From JAVBPP01 sp031549535 (GTDB lineage: Bacteria > Bacillota > Clostridia > Oscillospirales > Acutalibacteraceae), in the NCBI GenBank assembly GCA_031549535.1, contig JAVBPP010000107.1, positions 1-20,363 of the forward strand: a stretch of DNA of 20,363 nucleotides, in the 5' to 3' direction. The translations under genes were made by a program, and so were the position numbers. Positions 1-7,368 of this stretch are shown in pieces. Every line of letters starts with the position of its first letter. Positions within the stretch are counted from its first letter, which is position 1. The notes beneath the pieces were generated by a model that saw only the letters and a program-made list of their open reading frames with translations, was not told the origin of the DNA and made no database searches.

Positions 1-387
1 GAACGCGTGAAGTTGGCTTACAACCCTTGGTGTGTGCCGGAAGGTGCAAAGGAAGAGAGCGTTTATGTGGCAGACCGCGGCACAGACGCGGACAAGGCAA
101 AGCAATGCGGGCATGGCGGCGGGGATTATTGGGTCACAAAAGAATTTTTAGAAAGTGTGACAGCGCAAAGGCAGCCGTTTTTTGATGTCTACCGCGCCTG
201 TGCCATGGCATCTGTCGGCATTCTCGGCTGGCGCAGCAGTCTAAACCACGGGGCAGAATATCAAATTCCGGATTTTCGTGATGAGAACGCACGTAAGCAA
301 ATCGAGAATGACATGCTTACGCCGTTCGGTGACGCGGAAACACCGGCAAGCTATCCGAATACAAAGGAAGAATTTTACAAAAAGTAG
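1..387 (+). CDS. Gfo/Idh/MocA-type oxidoreductase, C-terminal part (5' end outside window)
   Basis: The reading frame is open from the first base, so this is the last ~128 residues of a gene that begins before the window; the GTG at base 7 is an internal valine rather than a start. The fragment contains a GHGGGDY stretch, then FFDVYRACAMASVGILGW, then an IPDFRDE segment near the end. This order is typical of the C-terminal part of Gfo/Idh/MocA family dehydrogenases, including the glycosidase-like members that use bound NAD. The N-terminal Rossmann fold cannot be seen, so the substrate cannot be named; these enzymes usually act on sugars, sugar acids or inositols. No obvious strong terminator follows within the 130 bases before the next gene. 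Confidence 0.7.
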   Translation, partial: ERVKLAYNPWCVPEGAKEESVYVADRGTDADKAKQCGHGGGDYWVTKEFLESVTAQRQPFFDVYRACAMASVGILGWRSSLNHGAEYQIPDFRDENARKQIENDMLTPFGDAETPASYPNTKEEFYKK

Positions 388-517
388 GGCAAGGTTTCTG
401 TTGTGTCGAAGTCATAACTTTCCACGTTTATTTTTCTGCCCGGCGCAAAAACTATGATGTATCAATCCGCGCAAAACGCGCTTTTGATATGGCTGAAAAA
501 ACGAAGGAGGAAAGAAG

Positions 518-1105
518 ATGGATGACCGAGAAAATAGCAAGGTCGGCAAAATTATTTTAATTATTGTGCTCGCCGCAATCATTCTTGGGTTTGTGATTTA
601 TTTCATCGTACGCGGTATCGGCGACAATGACGATTTAACAACAAACCCAACCAGTAACAAAATCACAACGCAGTCCACCACAAATGGAACAAGTGACAAC
701 AACGGCAGCAGCACAACCGAAACAGCAGAGGAAATGACCATCCGCGGCGAATTGGGAACCCAAACAGTGGAAATCCAGGATAAGCGGCTGGTGAAGGAAG
801 AAAACGGCAAGGACGCCATTATTATCAGCTACAAAGTCACAAACAACGGCAATGCGGCGATGAACTTTTTAACCGTGCTCTCCGATAGTGCTCATCAAGG
901 CGAGGAAAAGCTCAATGACGCAGTGCTCAAGGACATCGAAAATTTTGACGTGGATTCCATCCGTGCAAACATCGCCAAGGGCGAGAGCTACACCGTACAG
1001 AAGGCATTTATCCTCAAGGATATGACAACGCCCGTAAAAATTGAGGTGAAACAGATCGCCTCCATGAACGGAAAAATGGTGACCAAAACGTTTGAGATTC
1101 AATAG
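518..1105 (+). CDS. Membrane-anchored extracytoplasmic protein with DUF5067/DUF4352-like domain
   Basis: This 195-residue protein has a short cytoplasmic N-terminus (about 1-10), one transmembrane segment at about 12-31 rich in Ile/Leu/Val, a Thr/Ser/Asn-rich linker at about 38-68, and a beta-rich domain from about 73 to the end. The domain has the look of the Ig-like, telokin-type DUF5067/DUF4352 domains of Firmicute surface proteins: an ISYKVTNNG strand-turn, and a later YTVQKAF strand where those proteins carry a gain-in-energy type motif. There is no lipobox cysteine, so anchoring is by the helix (an uncleaved signal anchor) rather than by lipid. A strong AGGAGG lies at 505-510 before the ATG. 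It is monocistronic, since a terminator follows directly. Its role is unknown; the family assignment comes from pattern and not from a search. Confidence 0.72.
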   Translation: MDDRENSKVGKIILIIVLAAIILGFVIYFIVRGIGDNDDLTTNPTSNKITTQSTTNGTSDNNGSSTTETAEEMTIRGELGTQTVEIQDKRLVKEENGKDAIIISYKVTNNGNAAMNFLTVLSDSAHQGEEKLNDAVLKDIENFDVDSIRANIAKGESYTVQKAFILKDMTTPVKIEVKQIASMNGKMVTKTFEIQ

Positions 1106-1110
1106 CGGGA

Positions 1111-1144
1111 AACGGTAGGGATAACAATGCCCTGCCGTTTTTTT
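1111..1144 (+). terminator. Rho-independent terminator after the membrane-anchored protein gene
   Basis: Arms AACGGTAGGG (1111-1120) and CCCTGCCGTT (1130-1139) pair over 10 positions with one G-T pair around a 9-base loop, followed by a run of seven T at 1138-1144. It begins 5 bases after the stop codon and separates this gene from the aromatic operon. Confidence 0.85.
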
Positions 1145-1153
1145 ACATGAATA

Positions 1154-1182
1154 TAGACGAACTGTGTTCCCTTTGGTATAAT
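1154..1182 (+). promoter_or_regulatory. Promoter of the aromatic (aro) operon
   Basis: TAGACG at 1154-1159 (four of six match the -35 consensus), a 17-base spacer, and a perfect TATAAT at 1177-1182 preceded by TGG, an extended -10. The predicted transcript start near 1189 leaves only about 29 bases before the favoured start codon, so there is no space for a T-box or attenuator leader. Confidence 0.75.
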
Positions 1183-1217
1183 AAAGGGAGTTACACCAAG
1201 AAAGGTTGGACAGTATC

Positions 1218-2027
1218 TTGCCGCAGACAGTACAGTTTCCCTATGCGGGCAAAACAGATTCCTTGCAGCAGAGTGTGGTTACAGTCGGCTCCGCAAGCTT
1301 CGGCGCGGAGTTTGTGTTCATTGCGGGCCCCTGCTCTGTCGAATCCGAGGCGCAGATTTGCGCCGTTGCAACGAGTATCAAGCGTTCCGGTGCAGTCTTG
1401 CTGCGCGCCGGGGCTTATAAACCCCGCACCTCGCCTTACAGTTTTCAGGGTTTGCAGGCGGATGGTTTAGAGCTGCTGCGCATCGCAAAACAGCAGACCG
1501 GCTTGCCTATTGTCTCCGAAATCATGGATGCCTCCCTTTTGCCGCAGTTCCGTGACGTGGATATGATTCAGGTCGGTGCGCGGAATATGCAGAATTTTGC
1601 ACTGCTGCAGGCCTTAGGCAGGGAGGACAAGCCCATCCTGCTCAAGCGTGGGCCTGCGGCAACGATAGAGGAGCTGCTGTTCAGCGCCGAGTATATTATG
1701 GCGGGCGGCAACCGTCGGGTGGTGCTGTGTGAGCGCGGCATCCGCAGCTTTGAGCCGCTCACGCGCAACACGCTGGATTTGAGCGCAGTTCCGCTTTTGA
1801 AGCAAATGACGCATTTACCCGTGATTGTTGACCCCAGCCATGGGACGGGGCGTGCGGATTTGGTGCCCGCCATGGCCCTGGCTGCTACTGCTGCGGGGGC
1901 GGACGGGCTGATGATAGAAGTACATAACGACCCGGAACACGCAAAAAGCGACGGCCCGCAGTCCGTGACGCCGGAGCAGTTTGCCGAGATTGCCAAGCGG
2001 GTGCAAAAACTGCTGGCGGTGAGGTGA
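1218..2027 (+). CDS. aroF: 3-deoxy-7-phosphoheptulonate (DAHP) synthase, type I-beta core
   Basis: Condenses phosphoenolpyruvate and erythrose 4-phosphate to DAHP, the entry step of the shikimate pathway, in the cytoplasm. Visible family motifs are AGPCSVES (residues 36-43 from the chosen start; the Cys is a metal ligand), RAGAYKPRTSPYSFQG, LLKRGPAAT and VDPSHGTGR (metal-binding His and Asp region). At about 269 residues it is only the catalytic barrel: no N-terminal ferredoxin-like domain and no fused chorismate mutase domain. Two in-frame TTG codons could start it, at 1206 and 1218. The AAAGG at 1201-1205 abuts the first, which is unworkable, but is well placed for the second, so 1218 is preferred. 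It is first in the aro operon, and its stop lies within the ribosome binding site of aroB. Confidence 0.93.
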   Translation: MPQTVQFPYAGKTDSLQQSVVTVGSASFGAEFVFIAGPCSVESEAQICAVATSIKRSGAVLLRAGAYKPRTSPYSFQGLQADGLELLRIAKQQTGLPIVSEIMDASLLPQFRDVDMIQVGARNMQNFALLQALGREDKPILLKRGPAATIEELLFSAEYIMAGGNRRVVLCERGIRSFEPLTRNTLDLSAVPLLKQMTHLPVIVDPSHGTGRADLVPAMALAATAAGADGLMIEVHNDPEHAKSDGPQSVTPEQFAEIAKRVQKLLAVR

Positions 2028-2031
2028 AGCG

Positions 2032-3102
2032 TTGAAAACAGAAGAATTGTGGGTTCAAACAAAACAGCCGTATTGCGTACGCGTTGGCAGGCAGATGTTG
2101 GGAGAGATTGGTGGAGCGGTAAAGACCCTCGACGGCATACGAAACGTGCTTTTGGTGTGCGATCAAACAGTACAGGCGCTGTATGCCGATACCGTGCAGG
2201 CGGCGCTGGAACAAAGCGGGCTAATCGTGGAGCGTTTCAGCTTTCCACCCGGGGAAAGGCATAAAAATATACAGACGCTTGAGCTGCTGCTTTCGTCTTT
2301 AGCCTCACACGAGTTTACGAAAAGCGATTGCCTCGCGGCGTTGGGTGGCGGTGTAACCGGTGACTTAGCGGGGCTTGCGGCGGCGCTGTATCTGCGCGGC
2401 ATACGCTATATCCAGCTGCCTACCACGTTGCTTGCGGCGGTGGATTCCTCCGTGGGCGGTAAAACAGCTGTCAATTTTGGGGGCAAAAAAAATATCCTGG
2501 GCAGCTTTCATCAGCCGTCGCTCGTGCTTTGCGACATTAATTGTTTCGCAACTCTGCCCCAGGAAGAGCTGCAAAACGGTCTTGCTGAAATCGTGAAATA
2601 TGCCATGATTTGTGATGAACAGCTGTTTACGGATTTGGAAGGCGGCTGCCATCGAACACAATTGCAGCAGGTCATCCTGCGCTGTATCGCGCATAAGCAG
2701 CGCATTGTGCAGGAGGATGAGACGGAGCAGGGAGTGCGGCGGATTTTGAATTTCGGCCACACCATAGGCCACGCAATTGAGGCCTGCAGCGGGTTTGCGC
2801 TTGCGCACGGGCGGGCTGTAGCGGCAGGGATGGCGGCGATGTGCGGCATTGCGGCGGAGCAGGGAATCTGCGCTCCGGCTGTTTGGGAGAGACTGTCGGG
2901 TCTACTCAAACAAATGGGTTTGCAAGCGGATATTCCTTTTGCCGCCGAGGCGTTATATGAGGCAATTCTGAGCGATAAAAAACGTAGCGGCGACACGATT
3001 CAGCTGGTTTTTACGCCGCAAATCGGAACGGCTCGCGTTGTGGAAACAACGCTCACACAGCTGCGGAGCTACTTAAACGAATATGGCGGGCTATTGCCAT
3101 GA
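2032..3102 (+). CDS. aroB: 3-dehydroquinate synthase
   Basis: Cyclises DAHP to 3-dehydroquinate using NAD and a bound divalent metal (second step of the shikimate pathway). The NAD-binding glycine-rich segment GGGVTGDLAG lies near residue 105, followed by the hallmark stretch ending in DSSVGGKTAVN, then AEIVKY with the metal-ligand Glu, and NFGHTIGHAIE with metal-ligand His at 243 and probably 247. The length of 356 residues is normal. The start is a TTG at 2032 with GAGGTGA at 2021-2027 as ribosome binding site; this site overlaps the stop codon of the DAHP synthase gene, so the two are probably coupled. The stop overlaps the start of aroA by 4 bases. Confidence 0.97.
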   Translation: MKTEELWVQTKQPYCVRVGRQMLGEIGGAVKTLDGIRNVLLVCDQTVQALYADTVQAALEQSGLIVERFSFPPGERHKNIQTLELLLSSLASHEFTKSDCLAALGGGVTGDLAGLAAALYLRGIRYIQLPTTLLAAVDSSVGGKTAVNFGGKKNILGSFHQPSLVLCDINCFATLPQEELQNGLAEIVKYAMICDEQLFTDLEGGCHRTQLQQVILRCIAHKQRIVQEDETEQGVRRILNFGHTIGHAIEACSGFALAHGRAVAAGMAAMCGIAAEQGICAPAVWERLSGLLKQMGLQADIPFAAEALYEAILSDKKRSGDTIQLVFTPQIGTARVVETTLTQLRSYLNEYGGLLP

Positions 3103-4346
3103 AACAGCTGCAGGCCAACTATATTTCCGGTTCCCTGCGGGCGATGGCCTCCAAATCCTGCCTGCACCGCGCCTTGTTTTGCGCGGCGGCGGCTCAGGGC
3201 GAGAGCATGCTGTGCGGGAAGTTTCGTTATGGGGCGGACTGTGGGGCAACGATACAGGCTTTGCAGGCGCTGGGGGCCGCCATCCGTGTGGGCGATGAAG
3301 AGATTCGGGTGCAGCCGATGCGGCTGTCGGATACACAGCCGGTTTTGCACTGCGCAAACAGTGGCACAACGGCTCGCTTTCTTGCGCCCTTTGCGGCGGT
3401 GCACTATCCTGCTTTTACGCTGCATGCGGGGGAACAGCTCGCGGGGCGTCCCATGCGGCATCTGCTGGAGCAGCTGCGCTTGCACGGCTGCCGAATAGCG
3501 TCAGACGGCTTTCCGCTTATCTGCCGTGGCAAGCTGCAGAGCGGGGCGTATACGCTGCCCGGCAATGTCAGCTCCCAATATGTTTCCGCGCTGCTGCTCA
3601 GCCTGCCACTGCTTGCGGAGGAGAGTAGCTTGTGCCTTCTCGGCGCTCCGGAGTCGGCCGGGTATATTGAATTGACGCAGGAAATATTGCTGCGTTTTGG
3701 CGTTACAAGTAACAATGAGGAGTTGCACTACGGCATTCCCGGCGGGCAGAAGCCAAAGCTATCCGCGCCGCTTTCGATTGAAGGCGATTGGTCGCAGGCG
3801 GCTGTGTGGCTCTGCGCGGCGGCGATAGCGGGGGAAATTACCGTTTCCGGCCTGCGGCAGGATTCTCGCCAGGCGGACCGCGCTGTTGCGGAAATTTTGA
3901 GCCGTATGGGCGCAAGGGTAACGTATCCGGAGCAGGAGAGCTGCCGCGTGCAGGCGGGAGAACTGCGTGCAATCGATTTGGACGCGGCGCAGATGCCCGA
4001 CCTGGTTCCGGTGCTTGCTGTCGTTTGCGCAGCGGCGGCGGGTGAGTCCCGCATACGGGGCTGCGCCCGACTGCGCTTAAAGGAGAGCGACCGGCTCACG
4101 AACACGGCGCAGTTGCTGCAGGCGTTGGGAGGGGATGTCTGCATTGAAAATGAAACGCTTGTGATTCGGGGCGGCAGGCGGCTGAAGGGAACTACTGTAA
4201 GCAGCTGCGGGGATCACCGCCTCGCCATGGCGGCGGCAATCGCATCCCTGCTGTGCGCTTCCCCCGTGACGGTTACAGGCAGCGATGCTGTGGAAAAATC
4301 TGACCCGGATTTTTGGGAGAGCTATCAAAATTTGGTAAAGGAATAA
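3099..4346 (+). CDS. aroA: 3-phosphoshikimate 1-carboxyvinyltransferase (EPSP synthase)
   Basis: Transfers the enolpyruvyl group of PEP to shikimate 3-phosphate. The N-terminal ASKSCLHRA segment carries the catalytic Lys19, Ser20 and Arg24; the usual Pro or Gly before SKS is Ala here. NSGTTAR (87-93) is the PEP/phosphate loop equivalent to the NAGTAMR segment of E. coli. Later come PDLVPVLAV (catalytic Asp), LKESDRL (Glu) and GDHRLAMA (Arg), all in the normal order. The 415-residue length is within the usual range. The ATG overlaps the aroB stop as ATGA (3099-3102), so translation is coupled. It is followed by aroC after 4 bases. Confidence 0.96.
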   Translation: MKQLQANYISGSLRAMASKSCLHRALFCAAAAQGESMLCGKFRYGADCGATIQALQALGAAIRVGDEEIRVQPMRLSDTQPVLHCANSGTTARFLAPFAAVHYPAFTLHAGEQLAGRPMRHLLEQLRLHGCRIASDGFPLICRGKLQSGAYTLPGNVSSQYVSALLLSLPLLAEESSLCLLGAPESAGYIELTQEILLRFGVTSNNEELHYGIPGGQKPKLSAPLSIEGDWSQAAVWLCAAAIAGEITVSGLRQDSRQADRAVAEILSRMGARVTYPEQESCRVQAGELRAIDLDAAQMPDLVPVLAVVCAAAAGESRIRGCARLRLKESDRLTNTAQLLQALGGDVCIENETLVIRGGRRLKGTTVSSCGDHRLAMAAAIASLLCASPVTVTGSDAVEKSDPDFWESYQNLVKE

Positions 4347-4350
4347 TGCT

Positions 4351-5427
4351 ATGTCCTCTTATTTTGGCAATCAAATCCGCATTCAGTTGTTCGGCGAATC
4401 CCATGGCGAAGCAATGGGAGTGGTGGTGGAGGGGCTGCCGCCCGGCTTTGCGCCCGATATGCAGCGCGTGCAGGCCTTTTTGGAACGCAGAAAACCCAAA
4501 AATGCCCTCGCAACAGGGCGCAGGGAGGCGGATGAGCCTCTGATTCAATCCGGGCTGCTGGACGGAAGAACGACGGGAGCACCCCTGTGTGCCATATTCC
4601 CCAACCGGGACGCCCGCAGTGCGGACTACGTGAACCTTAGCGTTGTTCCGCGTCCGGGGCATGCGGACTATCCCCTTTACTGCAAAACAAGCGGCAACGC
4701 GGATTTGCGCGGCGGCGGCCATGCCTCGGGGCGGCTGACGGTGGCGCTGTGCTTTGCCGGGGCGCTGTGTATCCAGCTGTTGGAACAGCGCGGCGTAACA
4801 CTTGCGGCGCATCTTGCGCAGATTGCTTCGGAGCAAGACATTGCGCTAGATTCCTTGGGGCGGGATTACGCCTGTGCCATGCAGCTTTCGGAAAAGCCTT
4901 TCCCTGTGTTGGACGACTGCGCCGGGGAGCGCATGCAAAAAGCGATTGCTGAGGCCAGAGGGCAGGGTGATTCAGTTGGCGGCATGATAGAAGCCGCTGT
5001 TTACGGCCTTCCGCCCGGGCTGGGCAATCCACCGTTTTTTGGACTGGAAAACCGCATTTCCGCCGCGGTTTTTGCTGTCCCCGGCGTGAATGCCCTTGCG
5101 TTTGGTTCCGGGTTTGACGCGGCAAGGCTGCGGGGTAGCGAGCAGAATGACGCTTATATCATAAAAAATGGACAAATAGAAACCGAGACAAACCGCCACG
5201 GCGGCGTCCTGGGAGGGATGGCTACCGGGATGCCTCTGATTTTTCGTGCCGGCGTGAAGCCGCCCTCCTCCATCTCGCAAACACAACGCAGCGTGGATTT
5301 ACGCGCTATGGAGGAAACGCAGCTGACCGTGCAGGGGCGTCACGACGCCTGCATCGCCCCGCGCGCCATACCCTGCATAGAGGCGGCGGCAGCAATCGCA
5401 TTATTAGATGTAATGTTGGGGAATTGA
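4351..5427 (+). CDS. aroC: Chorismate synthase
   Basis: Converts EPSP to chorismate with reduced FMN as cofactor, the last step of the common pathway. Family signatures are present in order: the N-terminal FGESHGEAMG near residue 15, RPGHADY, GGGHASGRLT, QGDSVGGMIE, a VPGVNALAFGSGF loop and NRHGGVLGGMATG, then RHDACIAPRA close to the C-terminus. The 358-residue length is typical. GGGHASGR has His where many homologues have Arg, a variant I believe is frequent in Clostridia. AAAGGA at 4337-4342 is the ribosome binding site, 8 bases before the ATG. The stop lies just before the start of the downstream fusion gene. Confidence 0.96.
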   Translation: MSSYFGNQIRIQLFGESHGEAMGVVVEGLPPGFAPDMQRVQAFLERRKPKNALATGRREADEPLIQSGLLDGRTTGAPLCAIFPNRDARSADYVNLSVVPRPGHADYPLYCKTSGNADLRGGGHASGRLTVALCFAGALCIQLLEQRGVTLAAHLAQIASEQDIALDSLGRDYACAMQLSEKPFPVLDDCAGERMQKAIAEARGQGDSVGGMIEAAVYGLPPGLGNPPFFGLENRISAAVFAVPGVNALAFGSGFDAARLRGSEQNDAYIIKNGQIETETNRHGGVLGGMATGMPLIFRAGVKPPSSISQTQRSVDLRAMEETQLTVQGRHDACIAPRAIPCIEAAAAIALLDVMLGN

Positions 5428-5429
5428 GT

Positions 5430-6140
5430 ATGGAATTGGAAGAATATCGAAGTGAGTTGAATGAAATAGACGCGGCAATTGACACGCTGCTGCGGGAGCG
5501 CTTTACTGTTGTTGCGCAACTCGCACAATTCAAGCAGGAGAAGGGTCTGCCCATCCGCGATTTGCAGAGGGAGAAGCAGATTCTTTCGCGCTTTTTGCAT
5601 GACAGTGTGCAGGACGATGCAAGCTATAGAAAGGCGGTGTGGGAGAGCATCCTCGCGCAAAGCTGTCTCATGCAGCGGCAGTTAATCGGCAATCACGAGG
5701 GTTTGCCACGCATTTTAGTAATCCACGGCCCCAACATGACGGAATTGGGCGCAAGGGAACCGGAGCTTTATGGCGAAGCGAGCTATGCGCAATTGCTGCA
5801 ATTTATTCAAAATACTTGTGATGAATTGGGCTGCTGCCCGTATTTCTATCAGTCCAATCATGAAGGCGATTTGGTGGACGCCATTTTGGCGGCCAAAACG
5901 GATATGAATGCCATATTGATTAATCCGGCGGCTTACACCCATACCAGTGTCGCCATCGCGGACGCCCTGCGATCGACATCCCTGCCTGCGGCCGAGGTGC
6001 ATCTAACAGATATCACATCCCGGGAACCGGAACGCAGGGTCTCACTGATTCGGCAGGCCTGCTGCATCAACGTCAGCGGAGAAGGTTTTACGGGGTATCA
6101 AAAGGCAATTTGCAAACTGTGCGATTTACTTGTAAAGTAA
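5430..6140 (+). CDS. aroQ: Bifunctional chorismate mutase / type II 3-dehydroquinate dehydratase
   Basis: Two complete enzymes in one 236-residue chain. Residues 1 to about 88 are an AroQ-class helical chorismate mutase (chorismate to prephenate). Aligned by eye to the E. coli domain, the active-site set is kept: Arg7, Arg24, Lys35, Asp44, Arg47, Glu48, Ser78, Gln82. From about 93 on is a type II 3-dehydroquinate dehydratase (3-dehydroquinate to 3-dehydroshikimate) with HGPN (Asn102), LGAREPELYG (Arg109 and catalytic Tyr114), QSNHEG, NPAAYTHTS (His171), EVHLTDI (His191) and the Arg of TSREPERR. The usual His after that Arg pair is Val. A TTG at 5424 also opens the frame, but the ATG at 5430, 8 bases after GGGG, is the better start. 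It is last in the aro operon. The joining of steps three and first-after-chorismate is unusual. Confidence 0.92.
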   Translation: MELEEYRSELNEIDAAIDTLLRERFTVVAQLAQFKQEKGLPIRDLQREKQILSRFLHDSVQDDASYRKAVWESILAQSCLMQRQLIGNHEGLPRILVIHGPNMTELGAREPELYGEASYAQLLQFIQNTCDELGCCPYFYQSNHEGDLVDAILAAKTDMNAILINPAAYTHTSVAIADALRSTSLPAAEVHLTDITSREPERRVSLIRQACCINVSGEGFTGYQKAICKLCDLLVK

Positions 6141-6169
6141 TTGCAAATTTTGCCGCATTATGCTAAAAT
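6141..6169 (+). promoter_or_regulatory. Promoter of the teichoic-acid polymerase-like gene
   Basis: TTGCAA at 6141-6146, a 17-base spacer and TAAAAT at 6164-6169 preceded by TGC (extended -10). It lies immediately after the aro operon stop, with the predicted transcript start near 6176. This supports independent transcription of the next gene and its ATG at 6207. Confidence 0.65.
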
Positions 6170-6206
6170 GGAACAAATTTCCCCATATGTTGAAAAAGGA
6201 GTTGTG

Positions 6207-7340
6207 ATGAGCTTGAAGCTGCTGTTCCTGGCGTTACGAACACTCCTTGGATTACTGTATTTTTTTCTAAAACGCTTGCCCATTCAACCCAAGGTGGTTA
6301 TGATTAGCCGGCAATACAACGCAAAACCGTTGGATTTTGCGCTCCTGGAAAAAGAAATCATTAAGCGGGAATCTTACAGCGTGGTTGTACTGTGCAAAAA
6401 AATAGAAGGCGGATTGAAATCAAAGATAGAATACGGTGTCTACATGCTGCGGTGCCTGTATCATCTGGCCACGGCAAGTGCATGTATTGTAGACTCCTAC
6501 TGTATTCCCGTGAGCATGCTCAAACACCGAAAGCAGCTGATTGTGATTCAGATTTGGCATTCCCTTGGCGCTATCAAAAAATTTGGCTATCAAAACCTGG
6601 ACACCTTTGAGGGGCGTAGCAGCAAAGTGGCGCGCCTTGGCAGCATGCATCGGAATTATAGCTATATTACCTGTGCTTCTGAAATCACCAAAAGCCATTA
6701 TGCCGAGGCGTTTCAAGTTTCACCGGAAAAAATTTTTGTGGAAGGTATGCCGCGTTTGGACTATATCATCGGAACCGATTTGGCAAACTACCGGATACGA
6801 GAACGCATTTATAAAAAATATCCACAGTTACGCAAGAAAAAAACAATTCTTTATGTTCCAACGTTTCGTAAGGAGGTCAGCATAGACCTGAATCCCCTGC
6901 TGGAGAGCATTGACCCGGAAAAATACAATTTGGTGGTCAAGCTCCACCCGCTGGATCATGCCTGCGCCGATAAAAGCTTTGCCATTTTCAGTAACTTCAG
7001 TACCTATGACTTAATGAAGGTGGCGGACTATTACATCACAGACTATTCCGGAACAGCGTTTGAAGCCTGTGTGTTGCATAAACCGCTGTTCTTTTATGTT
7101 TTTGATTATGACCAATATGCAGTGAAACGCGGCTTAAATGTAGACTTGTTTGAAGAGTATCCGGATTGCACCTTCCGCAATTTTGCGGACTTGATGACGG
7201 TTTTAAACAGCGGTTATTATAATTACAACGAGCTGGAAAAATTTCGCAGCAAATATGTGCAGTTTACGGATATAGGTAATGCGAAGCGCATTGTGGAGCA
7301 TATGATGCGGGAAGTTGAAAAAGCAAAAAGAGCAGATTGA
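6207..7340 (+). CDS. CDP-glycerol glycerophosphotransferase family protein (TagB/TagF type)
   Basis: Family members transfer glycerol phosphate (or ribitol phosphate) from the CDP-activated form onto a lipid-linked or growing polymer at the inner face of the membrane, in wall teichoic acid or capsule synthesis. The 377 residues start with a hydrophobic stretch (about 4-20) followed by basic residues, suiting membrane attachment. The GT-B like domain shows WHSLGAIKKFG (His118; family WHG.x.KK), PTFR (218-221; family PTwR), KLHP (His247) and TDYSG (Asp279), in the expected order; the two His are the positions important in TagF. WHG is WHS here. The start is the ATG at 6207, 5 bases after AAAGGAG. 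No other teichoic acid gene is near, so the acceptor is unknown. Confidence 0.85.
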   Translation: MSLKLLFLALRTLLGLLYFFLKRLPIQPKVVMISRQYNAKPLDFALLEKEIIKRESYSVVVLCKKIEGGLKSKIEYGVYMLRCLYHLATASACIVDSYCIPVSMLKHRKQLIVIQIWHSLGAIKKFGYQNLDTFEGRSSKVARLGSMHRNYSYITCASEITKSHYAEAFQVSPEKIFVEGMPRLDYIIGTDLANYRIRERIYKKYPQLRKKKTILYVPTFRKEVSIDLNPLLESIDPEKYNLVVKLHPLDHACADKSFAIFSNFSTYDLMKVADYYITDYSGTAFEACVLHKPLFFYVFDYDQYAVKRGLNVDLFEEYPDCTFRNFADLMTVLNSGYYNYNELEKFRSKYVQFTDIGNAKRIVEHMMREVEKAKRAD

Positions 7341-7359
7341 TCATAGGTCAATCTGCTCT
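7329..7359 (-). terminator. Terminator shared by convergent genes, oriented best for the Fe-S gene
   Basis: A perfect 12-base stem, AGAGCAGATTGA (7329-7340) with TCAATCTGCTCT (7348-7359), around a 7-base loop. On the minus strand it is followed by TTTTTGCTTTTT, a good U-tract, so it ends the Fe-S gene transcript. On the plus strand the following bases are not T-rich, although the hairpin may still stop transcription there. The left arm contains the last codons and the stop of the glycerophosphotransferase gene. Confidence 0.8.
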
Positions 7360-7368
7360 CCTTAGTGT

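Noticed and set aside
467..484. GCGC/GCGC hairpin before a T-run as a terminator of the oxidoreductase gene
   Set aside because: Only a four-base stem around a short loop; too weak to support a terminator.
454..525. Small ORF starting at ATG 454 and ending just after the start of the next gene
   Set aside because: Only 23 residues, no good ribosome binding site, no homology I recognise; it overlaps the AGGAGG site of the next gene.
1183..1217. T-box or Trp/Tyr attenuator upstream of the aro operon
   Set aside because: The leader from the predicted start to the first codon is about 29 bases, too short for such a structure.
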